64,000 nt of DNA, taken from NCBI GenBank assembly GCA_963676385.2, contig CAXXMM010000009.1, forward strand, positions 1 to 64,000, in the 5' to 3' direction. This document shows, in pieces, positions 1 to 9,586 of this stretch; position 1 is the stretch's first letter, and every line of letters begins with the position of its first letter. The position numbers were made by a program, and so were the translations under genes. The notes under the pieces are model-generated. The model was not told the DNA's origin. It saw only the letters and a list, made by a program, of their open reading frames with translations, and made no database searches. Source of the stretch: UBA1422 sp963676385. GTDB lineage: Bacteria > Bacillota > Clostridia > Peptostreptococcales > Anaerovoracaceae.

Positions 1-1378
1 CCCCCGCCGTTGAAATGGCATATTTTTTTAATTCAGTATAATGGGTTGTTGCTAAAATGCTAGCCTTTTTGTAATATAAATGTTCCAGAATGGCAATGGC
101 CAATGCTGCACCTTCCGTGGGATCCGTCCCCGCTCCCAATTCATCCAGCAACACCAAAGTGTCTTGTCTGGCGTGTTCAATAATCGATACAATATTATTC
201 ATGTGGGATGAAAAAGTACTCAAACTTTGTTCAATACTTTGTTCATCACCGATGTCTGCAAAAATATCTTGATAAACCGGCATTACACTAAGGGATGATG
301 CAGGAATGTGAAGTCCGGTCTGGGTCATCATTGACAATAGTCCTACGGTTTTTAAAGTAACCGTTTTCCCGCCGGTATTAGGTCCGGTGATAATTAAGGT
401 ATGATAAGATTTTCCAATGGAAACGTTAATGGGCACCACCTTTGTCCCATCTATCAGGGGGTGTCTTGCTTCCATCAAAAGCAAGCTGTTATCTTCTGAA
501 AGTGTGGGACGCTCGGCTTTCATTTCCATGGCCAGCTTACCCTTTGCATTAATCACATCCAAGTCAACCAGCAACTTCTGATTATTTTTTAGGGAAGGAG
601 CATGTTCTCCGACACGACCTGACAATTCCCCAAGAATTCGTTCAATCTCTGCCTTTTCCTGCGCTTCCAATTGCCGCAGTTCATTGTTCATATTCACAAT
701 GACTTGAGGTTCAATGAATAATGTGGCCCCTGAAGCAGACTGATCATGGACAATGCCGGAAAACCGCCCACGGTGCTCTTGTTTCACAGGAATGACATAC
801 CTGCCATCCCGCATGGTCACAATGGCATCCTGCAAGTAAGTCTTGTTGGCATCCGAATTCAATATTTGATTCAATCTAACCTTAATGCTCTCATTTTGGT
901 TGACAATACTTCTTCTAATATTTCGTAGTTCAACGCTGGCATGGTCAGCCATTTCCTCTTCCGAAAGAATACAACGATCAATATCTTCCTCCAAGTCGCG
1001 AAAAACTTCCAAAACCTCTGTCATGCCTTTCAAAATTGGCAGCGGAGGAAGGTCTCCACCCAAAAAGTTCACCACATTTCTGGTAATAGTCATGTTGTAC
1101 AATATGCGGAGAAGTTGGCGCATGGTCAAAGTCCCGCCTTTTTCCGCCAGTATAATGTGATCTTTGATGTCGTATAAATTCCCCATGGGCAAGGGGCCTT
1201 TATGGACAATTAGGGTTACCGCCTCACTGGTCTCATCCAACAATTCCAAAATGAGATCCGGATCATCAAGGGGTTTTAGATTGACAATAATAGACCGTGC
1301 AAGCTCCGAACCGGCATAGTTGGTTAACATTTCTATAATCTTTCCATATTCCAGGACTCGGAGTGCCTTTTCGTTCAT
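1..1378 (-). CDS. mutS2: Endonuclease MutS2 (3' end cut by window edge)
   Basis: The first 459 residues of a MutS2 protein are visible; the C-terminal part (clamp remainder, KOW and Smr nuclease domains in the family) lies outside the window. The start ATG is at 1376-1378 and the product begins MNEKALRVLEYGKI. Walker A (GPNTGGKT) is near residue 330 and Walker B (LLDELGAGTDP) near residue 406, the P-loop ATPase core shared with MutS. MutS2 lacks the mismatch-recognition domain; family members suppress recombination and act on stalled or collided ribosomes. It starts 8 nt after zapA stops, so it is the last visible gene of the trmH-pheS-pheT-zapA-mutS2 run. Confidence 0.93.
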   Translation of the reverse strand, partial: MNEKALRVLEYGKIIEMLTNYAGSELARSIIVNLKPLDDPDLILELLDETSEAVTLIVHKGPLPMGNLYDIKDHIILAEKGGTLTMRQLLRILYNMTITRNVVNFLGGDLPPLPILKGMTEVLEVFRDLEEDIDRCILSEEEMADHASVELRNIRRSIVNQNESIKVRLNQILNSDANKTYLQDAIVTMRDGRYVIPVKQEHRGRFSGIVHDQSASGATLFIEPQVIVNMNNELRQLEAQEKAEIERILGELSGRVGEHAPSLKNNQKLLVDLDVINAKGKLAMEMKAERPTLSEDNSLLLMEARHPLIDGTKVVPINVSIGKSYHTLIITGPNTGGKTVTLKTVGLLSMMTQTGLHIPASSLSVMPVYQDIFADIGDEQSIEQSLSTFSSHMNNIVSIIEHARQDTLVLLDELGAGTDPTEGAALAIAILEHLYYKKASILATTHYTELKKYAISTAG

Positions 1379-1386
1379 GAATGCTC

Positions 1387-2130
1387 CTACTCGCTAATAC
1401 TTCTAAGCTTTTCAATCTCACTTTTTAGTTGGATATTTTCCATCTGAAGGTCGAAAATGTTGTTTTCCAAATCCTTATATTTGTTCTCACTTTCTTCGAC
1501 CCGCTGATCCATGTTTTCTCCTGTTTTGGCATCATTGTTTTCGGCGGATTTTATTAATTCCTCAATTTCCAGGTCTTTCTCAAACAAAGCCTCTTGGTAT
1601 TCCTGATCTTTCAACTGAACGGCCTCTTTATATTCCCGATCTTTTTGACGTAGTTTCTCCATGAAGTCTTGTTCCTGTTGGCGCAATGCTTCTTGAAGTT
1701 CTTGGGTCTTTTGCTTTGCAACATCGGCCTTCTCTCGAAGATGCTCCTCCATCTGTCGTTCCATAATGTGGAGTTTTTCTGTTAATGAATCCTTTTCTTC
1801 GTAGACCTTTCGGCTTTCTTCTTTGTGGTCTGACAGACTTTTTTTGGATTCCTCCCACAATTGTTCAAAGCGATGAATATCTCCTTCCATTTGCTCATTG
1901 GCAATTTTTGATTGATTCACTTGATCTACTGCACTAAAATATTCATCTGCAATATTCACCGCCGAAAGTACTGCCAAAGCAGTGGCTGAACCCTTTTTAA
2001 AAGCAATGGCAATTTCATGCATCTTACTATCCACATACGCCGCAACCTGAATCATATGATCTCTGGGTTTATCCCCAGATAGAACATACTCCTGTCCGAA
2101 AATCCGGACGCTTACTTTGTTTGCTTCCAT
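1387..2130 (-). CDS. zapA: Cell division protein ZapA with long coiled-coil extension
   Basis: A 247-residue protein. Residues 1-95 are a recognisable ZapA domain (starts MEANKVSVRIFGQEY, with AVNIADEYF around residues 57-65), which bundles FtsZ filaments at the division site. The family is usually about 90-110 residues. Here residues 96-247 form a highly charged predicted coiled coil, including four successive 11-residue units at 147-190 that each begin with E and carry a central KD or EQD element. The gene sits between pheT and mutS2, a placement common in Firmicutes. The ZapA assignment is firm; the function of the extension is unknown. Confidence 0.88.
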   Translation of the reverse strand: MEANKVSVRIFGQEYVLSGDKPRDHMIQVAAYVDSKMHEIAIAFKKGSATALAVLSAVNIADEYFSAVDQVNQSKIANEQMEGDIHRFEQLWEESKKSLSDHKEESRKVYEEKDSLTEKLHIMERQMEEHLREKADVAKQKTQELQEALRQQEQDFMEKLRQKDREYKEAVQLKDQEYQEALFEKDLEIEELIKSAENNDAKTGENMDQRVEESENKYKDLENNIFDLQMENIQLKSEIEKLRSISE

Positions 2131-2143
2131 GGTATCCCTCCGC

Positions 2144-4609
2144 CTACATATCTCTTAATACAGCACTATAGGTTTTTTCCAGTGCATTCAATATCTGATT
2201 ATGCACCTTAGCCACTTCTTCTTCAGTCAAAGTTTTGTTCATATCTCGGTAAGTCAGTGTAAATGCCACACTTTTCTTTCCTTCCGTCACTTGACTGCCT
2301 CTGTAAATGTCAAAAAGTTTTACTCTTTCCAACAATTTGCCACCATAGTCTCGAATACATGCTTCTAAATCTCCTACAGGCAGCATTTCATCCACCAATA
2401 AAGCAATATCTCTTGCCGTTGCAGGATACTTGGGAAGTGGCGAATAGGCAACATCTGTCTTGGCTTGCCGCATGATTGCATCAAACATAAATTCCGCAGA
2501 ATAGCATCTGGTTCCAATTTCAAAACGATCTGCCACCTCTGGATGGATTTCACCCATAATGCCCAATTCTTCCCCATTAACGGAGATTCTGGCACATCTG
2601 CCAGGGTGAAAAACGCCATATTCTGATTCCGGTGTAAACTGAACATCAACAATGCCCATCACACGGAGGAATTCTATGACGCAACCCTTCAAGGTAAAAA
2701 AGTCAATTTCTTTTCCATAAAAACCCATGGCCAAGGCATCTTGCTCTTCCGGCAATCCTTCAGGTTCTATCATATTTTTGTTGAAAGTTTTGCCGATTTC
2801 AAAGGCTTTTACACTCTCAATGTTTCGGGAATAATTCCTTCCCAAGGTTTCCAACATTGCCGGAGACAAAATTGTTCGCATCACAGAATTTTCTTCTCCT
2901 AAAGGATTTCTCAGCACAGCAAAATTCCGTTCCCAAGAATCCTCGGCAATACCAATATTATCAATGCCTCTTGGACTAACAAATGAATAGGTTTGAATTT
3001 CATTTACGCCCAATCCACATAAAGTTTCGGTGGCTAATCTACGCAAAGACTCTTCCCTGCTCATAAGGGCCCTGTTGCTTCCTCTTGGAATGGTAACAGG
3101 CAATCTGTCATACCCATAGATGCGTGCAATTTCTTCTATGAAATCTACTTCTGCCACTAAATCCTGACGTATTGTTGGTGGCGTAACCTTTAAGACAGCG
3201 CAATCGTGGCAAAGAGGATCTGCATAGCACTCTGAATCTGTGAGTTCCACCTTCATCTCTAATCTTTCAAAGATTGACTTCATTTCAGATGCGGATATGT
3301 TGATGCCCAACACATCGTTGACCCGTTTGACTCGCACGCCAATGGTGGTAGGTAGGAATTCCTGGGGGAACACATCAACAGTACCTTTTACAACCTTACC
3401 GGCTCCAAGTATTTCTACAAGTCTGCAAACCCGATTTGCCGCGTCTAAACACAGATTTGGATCAATACCTTTTTCAAAACGAGAAGAAGCTTCTGTTCGA
3501 AGACCAAGTTTTTTTGATGTGGATCGAACACTATCCCCATTAAAATTCGCCGATTCTACCAAGATTGTAGTGGTGTCGGCCATAATTCCGGAAGAAAGGC
3601 CCCCCATGACTCCTGCAATGGCAACGGACTTATCCCCATCCTTAATCATCAGCATGGAATCATCCAATGTCCTTACATTTCCATCAAGGGTTTCAAATGT
3701 ATCTCCCTTCGCTGCTGTATCCACAACAATTTTTTTGCTGCTAATTTCCCTAATATCAAATGCATGGATAGGTTGACCAAATTCCAGCATCACATAGTTG
3801 GTGATGTCAACAATGTTATTGATGGGTCGCATGCCCGCATGCATCAATCTTTTTTGCATCCACCAGGGAGATGGTTGAATTGACACATCGGTGACAATTC
3901 TTGCCGTATATCGTCTACACAATTTGGGTTTTAAAATTTCTATGGAAACATACTGAGAGGCGTTTCCCGACTCATTGACGCAAGTAGTTTCCGGGTAACG
4001 CAATGGCTCCTCAAACGTAGCCGCAGATTCTCGTGCCATGCCAATCATTGAAAGGCAATCCGGCCGATTTGGTGTAATCTCAAAATCTACGACGCCAGTT
4101 GATAGTCCTAATCCTTCCACTAGGTCTTGTCCCGGCTTGATATCCTCCGGAAGAATCCACACCCCTTCTCGATGGGAAACCGGGATGACCTTATCATCAT
4201 ATCCCAACTCAGAGGCGGCACATATCATTCCCATGGATTCCACTCCTCTAAGGATCCCCTGGTGAATGCCAACCCCTTCGGATTGTTTTGGCTGACCGTG
4301 GAGAGGTCCCGGGATTTTGCTGCCATCTAAAGCAACCGGCACCAATGCACCAACAAAAATATTATTGGCGCCGCATACAATCTGCAATGGTGTTTCACTT
4401 CCTACGTCCACTTTGCATACAGATAATTTCTGTGCATTGGGGTGATGTTGGATTTCCTTTATTTTTCCTGCCACAACCCCCTGAATCCCTATGCCTTTCA
4501 TGGTACAGGTTTCCAGATTCGATCCGGACATAATCATTTTTTCGCAAAACTCGTCAATGGAACAATTGACGTCTGTATATTCTTTTAACCACTCTATTGG
4601 TACAAGCAT
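2144..4609 (-). CDS. pheT: Phenylalanine--tRNA ligase beta subunit
   Basis: An 821-residue protein, normal length for bacterial PheT. In order it has an N-terminal tRNA-binding (EMAP/OB-fold) domain around residues 40-150, the B3/B4 editing region (includes NRPDCLSMIGMARE), B5, the catalytic-like core and a C-terminal anticodon-binding ferredoxin-fold domain (PKYPATARDIALLVDE onward). With PheS it forms the alpha2-beta2 enzyme that charges tRNA-Phe, and its editing domain removes mischarged Tyr. The start is supported by GGAGGGACAGGC directly upstream. It begins 11 nt after pheS. Confidence 0.97.
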   Translation of the reverse strand: MLVPIEWLKEYTDVNCSIDEFCEKMIMSGSNLETCTMKGIGIQGVVAGKIKEIQHHPNAQKLSVCKVDVGSETPLQIVCGANNIFVGALVPVALDGSKIPGPLHGQPKQSEGVGIHQGILRGVESMGMICAASELGYDDKVIPVSHREGVWILPEDIKPGQDLVEGLGLSTGVVDFEITPNRPDCLSMIGMARESAATFEEPLRYPETTCVNESGNASQYVSIEILKPKLCRRYTARIVTDVSIQPSPWWMQKRLMHAGMRPINNIVDITNYVMLEFGQPIHAFDIREISSKKIVVDTAAKGDTFETLDGNVRTLDDSMLMIKDGDKSVAIAGVMGGLSSGIMADTTTILVESANFNGDSVRSTSKKLGLRTEASSRFEKGIDPNLCLDAANRVCRLVEILGAGKVVKGTVDVFPQEFLPTTIGVRVKRVNDVLGINISASEMKSIFERLEMKVELTDSECYADPLCHDCAVLKVTPPTIRQDLVAEVDFIEEIARIYGYDRLPVTIPRGSNRALMSREESLRRLATETLCGLGVNEIQTYSFVSPRGIDNIGIAEDSWERNFAVLRNPLGEENSVMRTILSPAMLETLGRNYSRNIESVKAFEIGKTFNKNMIEPEGLPEEQDALAMGFYGKEIDFFTLKGCVIEFLRVMGIVDVQFTPESEYGVFHPGRCARISVNGEELGIMGEIHPEVADRFEIGTRCYSAEFMFDAIMRQAKTDVAYSPLPKYPATARDIALLVDEMLPVGDLEACIRDYGGKLLERVKLFDIYRGSQVTEGKKSVAFTLTYRDMNKTLTEEEVAKVHNQILNALEKTYSAVLRDM

Positions 4610-4620
4610 GCCTGTCCCTC

Positions 4621-5643
4621 CTATTTAAACTGATTGATGAAACGCATGTCGTTCTCATAAAACAACCGAATATCATCAATGCCGTACATCAACATTGCTA
4701 TCCGCTCTACGCCCATTCCAAAAGCAAATCCTGTATACTTTTCGGTATCCATTCCCCCGACCTTCAATACGTTGGGATGAACCATACCACAGCCCAGAAT
4801 TTCAATCCAGCCACTGCCTTTACAAATTCGGCACCCTTTTCCACCGCACTTGAAACAAGAAACATCCATTTCCGCACTTGGCTCTGTAAATGGAAAATGA
4901 TGGGGGCGAAACTTTGTTTTGGTTTCACGGCCAAAAAGTTGTTTTGCCATGGCATCCAACGTACCCTTCAAGTCTGCCATCGTAATCCCTTCATCCACCA
5001 GCAGCCCCTCCACTTGATGGAACATGGGTGAATGGGTAGCATCCGGGGTGTCACATCGAAAACACCTGCCTGGCGAAATAATCTTGATAGGAGGATCCTG
5101 ATTTTCTATGGTTCGAATTTGTACCGAAGAAGTATGGGGTCGCAATACAACATCATCACTGAAGTAAAAAGTGTCCGTTTCATCTCTTGAGGGATGATTG
5201 GGAGGAGAATTCAGCGCATCAAAAGCGTGAAAAACCGTTTCTGCCTGCGGCCCTTCAGCAATGGAATACCCCATAGACATAAATATTCTTGAGATTTCAT
5301 CAATTGTCTGCGTAATTGGATGTTTCACGCCAAGCACAATTTCTTGCCCCGGTTCAGTAACATCGATTCTCTCTTCTTTGAATTTCTCTGCCCTGGCCAA
5401 GGCCTTCATCTCAGCAAATTTTTCTTCCAAAAGTTGTTCTATCTTGCTGCGAACAGTATTGGCCTCCTGTCCCAATGCCTTTCTGGCATCGGGAGCCAAT
5501 GAGCCCATGGTTTTCAAAATTTCAGTTACCTGCCCCTTTTTCCCTAGATATTTGACACGAATCTCTTCTGTTTCTGATAAGTTTTTTGCCATTGCCAATT
5601 GCGACGCGGCATTATCCAGAATTGTTTTTAATTGATCCTGCAT
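4621..5643 (-). CDS. pheS: Phenylalanine--tRNA ligase alpha subunit
   Basis: A 340-residue class II aminoacyl-tRNA synthetase subunit. Residues 1-85 are the N-terminal coiled coil, followed by the catalytic domain with motif 2 (PGRCFRCDTPDATHSPMFHQ) and motif 3 (FAFGMGVERIAMLMYGI) near the C-terminus. It makes Phe-AMP and charges tRNA-Phe together with PheT. The insert CFKCGGKGCRICKGSGW contains four cysteines that look like a zinc-binding knuckle. The start is preceded by AAAGG, and trmH ends 4 nt upstream. I found no T-box leader, and the tight spacing leaves no room for one. Confidence 0.97.
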   Translation of the reverse strand: MQDQLKTILDNAASQLAMAKNLSETEEIRVKYLGKKGQVTEILKTMGSLAPDARKALGQEANTVRSKIEQLLEEKFAEMKALARAEKFKEERIDVTEPGQEIVLGVKHPITQTIDEISRIFMSMGYSIAEGPQAETVFHAFDALNSPPNHPSRDETDTFYFSDDVVLRPHTSSVQIRTIENQDPPIKIISPGRCFRCDTPDATHSPMFHQVEGLLVDEGITMADLKGTLDAMAKQLFGRETKTKFRPHHFPFTEPSAEMDVSCFKCGGKGCRICKGSGWIEILGCGMVHPNVLKVGGMDTEKYTGFAFGMGVERIAMLMYGIDDIRLFYENDMRFINQFK

Positions 5644-5647
5644 GGTA

Positions 5648-6424
5648 TTACCTTTCTTTTATGGATTCATAGATGAGTATCCCCGCAGCCACCGCCGCAT
5701 TAAGGGAGTCCACCTCTTTATTCATGGGAATATATACGTTGAAACTTGTTTTCACCTGAAAGGCTTCTGACAGCCCGCTACCTTCATTGCCGATAATTAA
5801 CCCAATGCCCCGGCTCCAGTCTGCCTGAGTATAGGGCACACCTCCCACCGGCGTGGTGCCGACAATTATTTTGTTTGCCTCCTCAAGCAAGGAGATTGCA
5901 TCCGCCTCATTGTCAGCTTTCAATATGGGGATTCTCAACAAAGAACTTGCGGCAGCCCGTACGACCTTTGGTGCGTAATGGTCTCCGGTTTCTTTCATGA
6001 CAATGATACCAGCATATCCGGCTGCATCTGCCGTCCGAATAATGGTTCCAATATTTCCCGGATCCTGCAGTCTGTCTAAAACCAAGACTTTGCTATTATT
6101 TTTTGCGGAAATTTGTGCTAAGAACTCCTGTCGAGTCATGACATTTTCTACTACAATCGCCAAAATTCCCTGGCTGGTTTCTGTTTGGGCAATCTTCGCA
6201 AAAAGACTGCCCGTCATAAAGACGAAGGCGGCACCCTCCTGCTGAAAAGCATGGGGGAAATCTTCACGCATAATAACCGTTTGAGCACGTCCGGACAAAA
6301 GGGCCTCTCTCACGTTTTTTTGGCCTTCAACAATATAAAGCCCCAGTCGATCCCTGAATTTTTTTTGGCTCAACTGGACACATAATCGATATATTTTGTT
6401 GTCTTGAGAAGTAATTGTTATCAT
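5648..6424 (-). CDS. TrmH-family (SpoU) RNA 2'-O-methyltransferase
   Basis: A 258-residue SPOUT methyltransferase. The N-terminal substrate-binding region (residues 1-100) is followed by the knotted SpoU domain with VLDRLQDPGNIGTIIRTADAAG (motif 1), the IIGNEGSGLS loop (motif 2) and IPMNKEVDSLNAAVAAGILIYE (motif 3). The conserved N, E and N residues expected for ribose 2'-O-methylation are present. The likely substrate is 23S rRNA or tRNA; the family does not reveal the exact nucleotide. The RBS AGGAGCAA sits just after the ftsZ terminator, and pheS follows after 4 nt, so it heads the pheST run. Confidence 0.9.
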   Translation of the reverse strand: MITITSQDNKIYRLCVQLSQKKFRDRLGLYIVEGQKNVREALLSGRAQTVIMREDFPHAFQQEGAAFVFMTGSLFAKIAQTETSQGILAIVVENVMTRQEFLAQISAKNNSKVLVLDRLQDPGNIGTIIRTADAAGYAGIIVMKETGDHYAPKVVRAAASSLLRIPILKADNEADAISLLEEANKIIVGTTPVGGVPYTQADWSRGIGLIIGNEGSGLSEAFQVKTSFNVYIPMNKEVDSLNAAVAAGILIYESIKER

Positions 6425-6439
6425 TTGCTCCTGTATTTA

Positions 6440-6463
6440 GAAAAAGCCGGTATCACACCGGCT
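6440..6463 (-). terminator. Rho-independent terminator after ftsZ
   Basis: On the minus strand AAGCCGGTGTGATACCGGCTTTTT forms a GC-rich stem (AGCCGG with CCGGCT) followed by a T run. It lies 29 nt after the ftsZ stop and just ahead of the trmH RBS, so it separates the dcw cluster from the pheST run. Confidence 0.8.
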
Positions 6464-6491
6464 TATTCGTACCCTATTCCATCCTGGCATC

Positions 6492-7601
6492 CTATTTTAA
6501 GAAAGATGGGATATCAAAGATGTCATCACCGGATTTCGCAGTTTCTTGTTTTGTCTCTTCCTGATCCGCTCCTTCCTCATCCGGGGAAGGGGTGGCGGAT
6601 AAAGATTCAATACCAAAGAACTTTCCGGTTTCAGCATAATTGCTTGGTTTATTTTCAAACCCGGTGGCAATCACCGTAATGTGCAATTCATCTTGCATGT
6701 CTTCTCTGACCGCAGCACCAAAGATAATGATGGCATCCTTGTCGGATTCCGCTTGAATTTGATTTGCTGCATCGGTGACATCCATCATCCCCAAATCATA
6801 TCCACCGGTAATGTTCAACAAAATCGCCTTTGCTCCCGATACTGTGGTTTCCAACAGCGGACTGTCAATTGCGCTTCTAACAGCATCTTTGACTTTGTCT
6901 TCTCCTCTGCCCACACCAATACCCATATGGGCAATGCCTCTGTCACGCATAACGGTCTCAACATCGGCAAAGTCCAAATTAATCAGTCCGGAATCTCCGA
7001 TTAAGTCAGTGATTCCTTGGACACCCTGTCTTAGGACATTATCGGCCATATTAAAAGCATCCATTAAAGACGTTTTTTCTTCGGCAATTTGCAACAATCT
7101 ATCATTGGGGACAACCACCATAGAGTCCACATATTTTCGCAAAAACTTTACACCCAACTCAGCGTGCTCTCCCCTTTTCCTTCCTTCAAAAGAAAAAGGT
7201 TTTGTCACTACACCAACGGTTAAAATCCCCATATCCTTGGCAATCTTTGCCACAATGGGTGCCGCTCCTGTTCCGGTGCCTCCGCCCATCCCGGCAGTAA
7301 CAAAGACCATCTCTGCCCCGGCAATGAACTTGGAAATTTCATCCATGCTCTCTTCCGCTGACTTTTGTCCAATTTCCGGATTGCCTCCAGCTCCCAAACC
7401 TTTGGTAAGCTTTTCGCCAATCTGCAACGTAGATTCGGCCTTACTTGCCGATAGTGCCTGTTTATCAGTATTAATCGCCAGATAGGTAATTCCTTGTAAC
7501 CCATCGTCAATCATTCTGTTGACTGCATTACATCCGCCTCCGCCGACACCGACAACGATGATTTTGGCGTTTTGCTCTTCATTCATTTCAAACTGTAGCA
7601 T
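6492..7601 (-). CDS. ftsZ: Cell division GTPase FtsZ
   Basis: A 369-residue bacterial tubulin that polymerises into the Z ring. The nucleotide-binding motif GVGGGGCNAVNRM is at the N-terminus, the tubulin signature GGGTGTGA is near residues 105-112, and the conserved C-terminal peptide DDIFDIPSFLK docks partner proteins. I chose the ATG at 7599-7601 (MLQFEMNEEQNAK) because GGGAGGAT precedes it and it matches family N-termini. An in-frame ATG 84 nt upstream would add residues unlike FtsZ and sits on the promoter. It is the last gene of the dcw cluster; ftsA is not adjacent. Confidence 0.97.
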   Translation of the reverse strand: MLQFEMNEEQNAKIIVVGVGGGGCNAVNRMIDDGLQGITYLAINTDKQALSASKAESTLQIGEKLTKGLGAGGNPEIGQKSAEESMDEISKFIAGAEMVFVTAGMGGGTGTGAAPIVAKIAKDMGILTVGVVTKPFSFEGRKRGEHAELGVKFLRKYVDSMVVVPNDRLLQIAEEKTSLMDAFNMADNVLRQGVQGITDLIGDSGLINLDFADVETVMRDRGIAHMGIGVGRGEDKVKDAVRSAIDSPLLETTVSGAKAILLNITGGYDLGMMDVTDAANQIQAESDKDAIIIFGAAVREDMQDELHITVIATGFENKPSNYAETGKFFGIESLSATPSPDEEGADQEETKQETAKSGDDIFDIPSFLK

Positions 7602-7646
7602 CCTTCGATATCCTCCCATCCCGCAACGTATATATGGCATGCCGAT

Positions 7647-7676
7647 ATTATACCATAGAATTGCAGAGTTGCACAA
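7647..7676 (-). promoter_or_regulatory. Candidate internal promoter for ftsZ
   Basis: In the 114-bp gap between ftsQ and ftsZ the minus strand has TGGTATAAT (an extended -10, 7652 to 7647) with a weak -35 TTGTGC 18 bp upstream (7676 to 7671). This would give ftsZ its own transcription start about 40 nt ahead of the start codon. The call rests on sequence match only. Confidence 0.5.
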
Positions 7677-7715
7677 TATTTTCAACTGATTTCAAGGTTT
7701 TGACCCACCGGTTTT

Positions 7716-8495
7716 CTACTCCAGACTCGGGCTGAAAGAACATATCTTATCGGCACCAACATTTACGGTTCCTCGACTGATTTCTTTTTTGTAAAGATCG
7801 TATAAAATTATTTGTAGACTTCCGGATTTCATGCTTTTCATAATGTTTTCCGGGGTCCCCTTACATATTAGTTTATCATAAATATACGCCTTTATGATGA
7901 CTTCTGAAATATCAATTTTTTTAAAAAACAAATCGCTGCTCTCCATGGTTTTCAGCATTACCAACGTCTCATCTAAAAGACTCTTTTCTTTTACCGACAA
8001 AATCTTTCCCTTTTCCATTCCGGTAATGGTTAACCCAACCAGCAACGTAAGTTTTGGTTCTTTCTCCGTTGTTCCAAGAACATACCCTTCATTATCAATT
8101 AGGATATATTTGTTTTTAAGGGGAACCGCTGCCATTTCCGTCCGTTCATCCACATCTAACAGCACGGTTCCAGGTAAACGGATGCTGATTTTCACGCCGT
8201 CAATGTAGGAATCACCTTCCATGGTGTCTCGTACCTTTCCTTTATGCAAAAAAAGTGCGAACAGATTGCTGCCCTCTTTGATTCCAGATAGTTTTACAAT
8301 TTCATCTTTGGTATAGTTGTTGTTGTGGCTCACCGATATTTTGTCAATTGCAAAGAAATCCGAAGACATGAACCATCCCAGCCCTCCCAATAGTAGCACT
8401 ACTATGGTAAACTTCAGCAGATAATGCTTTTTTTTTCGCTTTTTTCGCTTTTTATTCGGGGTGGTCGCAACAAGCTTCTTCGAATTATTTGTCAT
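7716..8495 (-). CDS. ftsQ: Cell division protein FtsQ/DivIB
   Basis: A 259-residue bitopic membrane protein. A very basic cytoplasmic tail (KKRKKRKKKH) is followed by one transmembrane helix (LLKFTIVVLLLGGLGWFM) and then an extracellular POTRA domain beginning FFAIDKISVSHNNNYTKDEI. DivIB/FtsQ links FtsL to the septal synthase. The preferred start is 8495, which gives an ATGA overlap with the murG stop and has GGGAG upstream; an alternative ATG at 8513 would lengthen the overlap and has a poor RBS. Confidence 0.87.
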   Translation of the reverse strand: MTNNSKKLVATTPNKKRKKRKKKHYLLKFTIVVLLLGGLGWFMSSDFFAIDKISVSHNNNYTKDEIVKLSGIKEGSNLFALFLHKGKVRDTMEGDSYIDGVKISIRLPGTVLLDVDERTEMAAVPLKNKYILIDNEGYVLGTTEKEPKLTLLVGLTITGMEKGKILSVKEKSLLDETLVMLKTMESSDLFFKKIDISEVIIKAYIYDKLICKGTPENIMKSMKSGSLQIILYDLYKKEISRGTVNVGADKICSFSPSLE

Positions 8496-9586
8496 TCTTT
8501 TATGGTCTCCCATATGATTTCTGTGGCATCCTGTGGCCCGGCATTTTTGCTGTTTTTTCCCATCTCAGACACGTGTTCCGGATTTTTTTTCAGGAATTCA
8601 ATTTGTTGAAAAAGTCCTTGGTCAGTTAGGTTTTTTTCTTCAATTACAATGGCCCCGTCACGGTTCCCCAAGACATTGGCGTTGAATAGTTGATGATCCC
8701 CGGTCACAATGGGTGATGGAATCAATATGGATGCTTTTCCGCAAACGGAAATCTCGGAAACTGTCAAGGCACCACTTCTGCAGATTACCAAGTCGGCGGC
8801 AGGCAAAAAATGATCCATGTCATGAATGTACTCAAGTATTTTGATATTATCTTCAAGAATAATACCCTTTTCCGCAATTTCGGTTATGACAGGCAAATAA
8901 TAATATTTCCCGGGGACAAAAACCACAGTTACGCCTTTTACCCCGTTATATTGTTCCACCACATGAATCATAGCTTTGTTGATTCTCCCGGCGCCCTGGC
9001 TACCGCCAAAGGCCAAGATTACAAAATCTTTTGGGTTCATTTGTAGCAACTGGCGACATTGAAGTTGAGTATTGGTATAAAAGGTTCTTCTTACCGGATT
9101 ACCTGTAAAAACATGTTTTTCAGGATGATTGAACCCGGTAGAAGCTTCTTGAAATCCAAGAAACACCTTTTCAACTTCCCTTTCCAGTAGTTTGTTTGTC
9201 AGTCCGGGGATGGCATTTTGCTCTTGCACGTAGGTTTTGATTCCTCGCTTTGCTGCGGCTCGAAGCAACGGTGCGGAAACATACCCTCCGGTTCCAATAA
9301 CACAATCCGGTTTAAATCGGTCAATAATCCGCCCTGCAGCTTTCATGGCAGCCCCATAGTCAATCATCACTTTAATATTTTTAATCCAATTTTTTCGATC
9401 CAACCCCCGCACTTTAATATACTCAATTGGATAACCACACTGGGGAACTAATTCACTCTCTTTTCCTCTTTCGGTCCCAACAAATAAAATTTGTCCTGTT
9501 GGATCTTCTTGTTTGATTTTGTCCGCGATGGCGATGGCCGGATAAATATGCCCCCCGGTTCCGCCACCTGTCATTATTACTTTCAT
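8492..9586 (-). CDS. murG: UDP-GlcNAc transferase MurG (lipid II synthase)
   Basis: A 364-residue family 28 glycosyltransferase that adds GlcNAc to lipid I on the inner membrane face. The N-terminal glycine-rich GGGTGGHIYPAIAI, the central FGGSQGA loop and the C-terminal donor site region (CRSGALTVSEI, then VTGDHQLFNA) are all present. It overlaps ftsW upstream and ftsQ downstream by ATGA, so the three are translationally coupled. The start has AGGGAGAAACAAA upstream. Confidence 0.97.
   Translation of the reverse strand: MKVIMTGGGTGGHIYPAIAIADKIKQEDPTGQILFVGTERGKESELVPQCGYPIEYIKVRGLDRKNWIKNIKVMIDYGAAMKAAGRIIDRFKPDCVIGTGGYVSAPLLRAAAKRGIKTYVQEQNAIPGLTNKLLEREVEKVFLGFQEASTGFNHPEKHVFTGNPVRRTFYTNTQLQCRQLLQMNPKDFVILAFGGSQGAGRINKAMIHVVEQYNGVKGVTVVFVPGKYYYLPVITEIAEKGIILEDNIKILEYIHDMDHFLPAADLVICRSGALTVSEISVCGKASILIPSPIVTGDHQLFNANVLGNRDGAIVIEEKNLTDQGLFQQIEFLKKNPEHVSEMGKNSKNAGPQDATEIIWETIKE

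Noticed and set aside
5644..6491. Possible T-box leader for pheST
   Set aside because: trmH ends 4 nt before pheS, and the short gap before trmH holds only the ftsZ terminator; no T-box motif or specifier structure fits.
6775..7485. 236-codon plus-strand frame opposite ftsZ
   Set aside because: It lies wholly antisense to a well-conserved gene, has no RBS and shows Pro/Ser-rich composition typical of a mirror frame.
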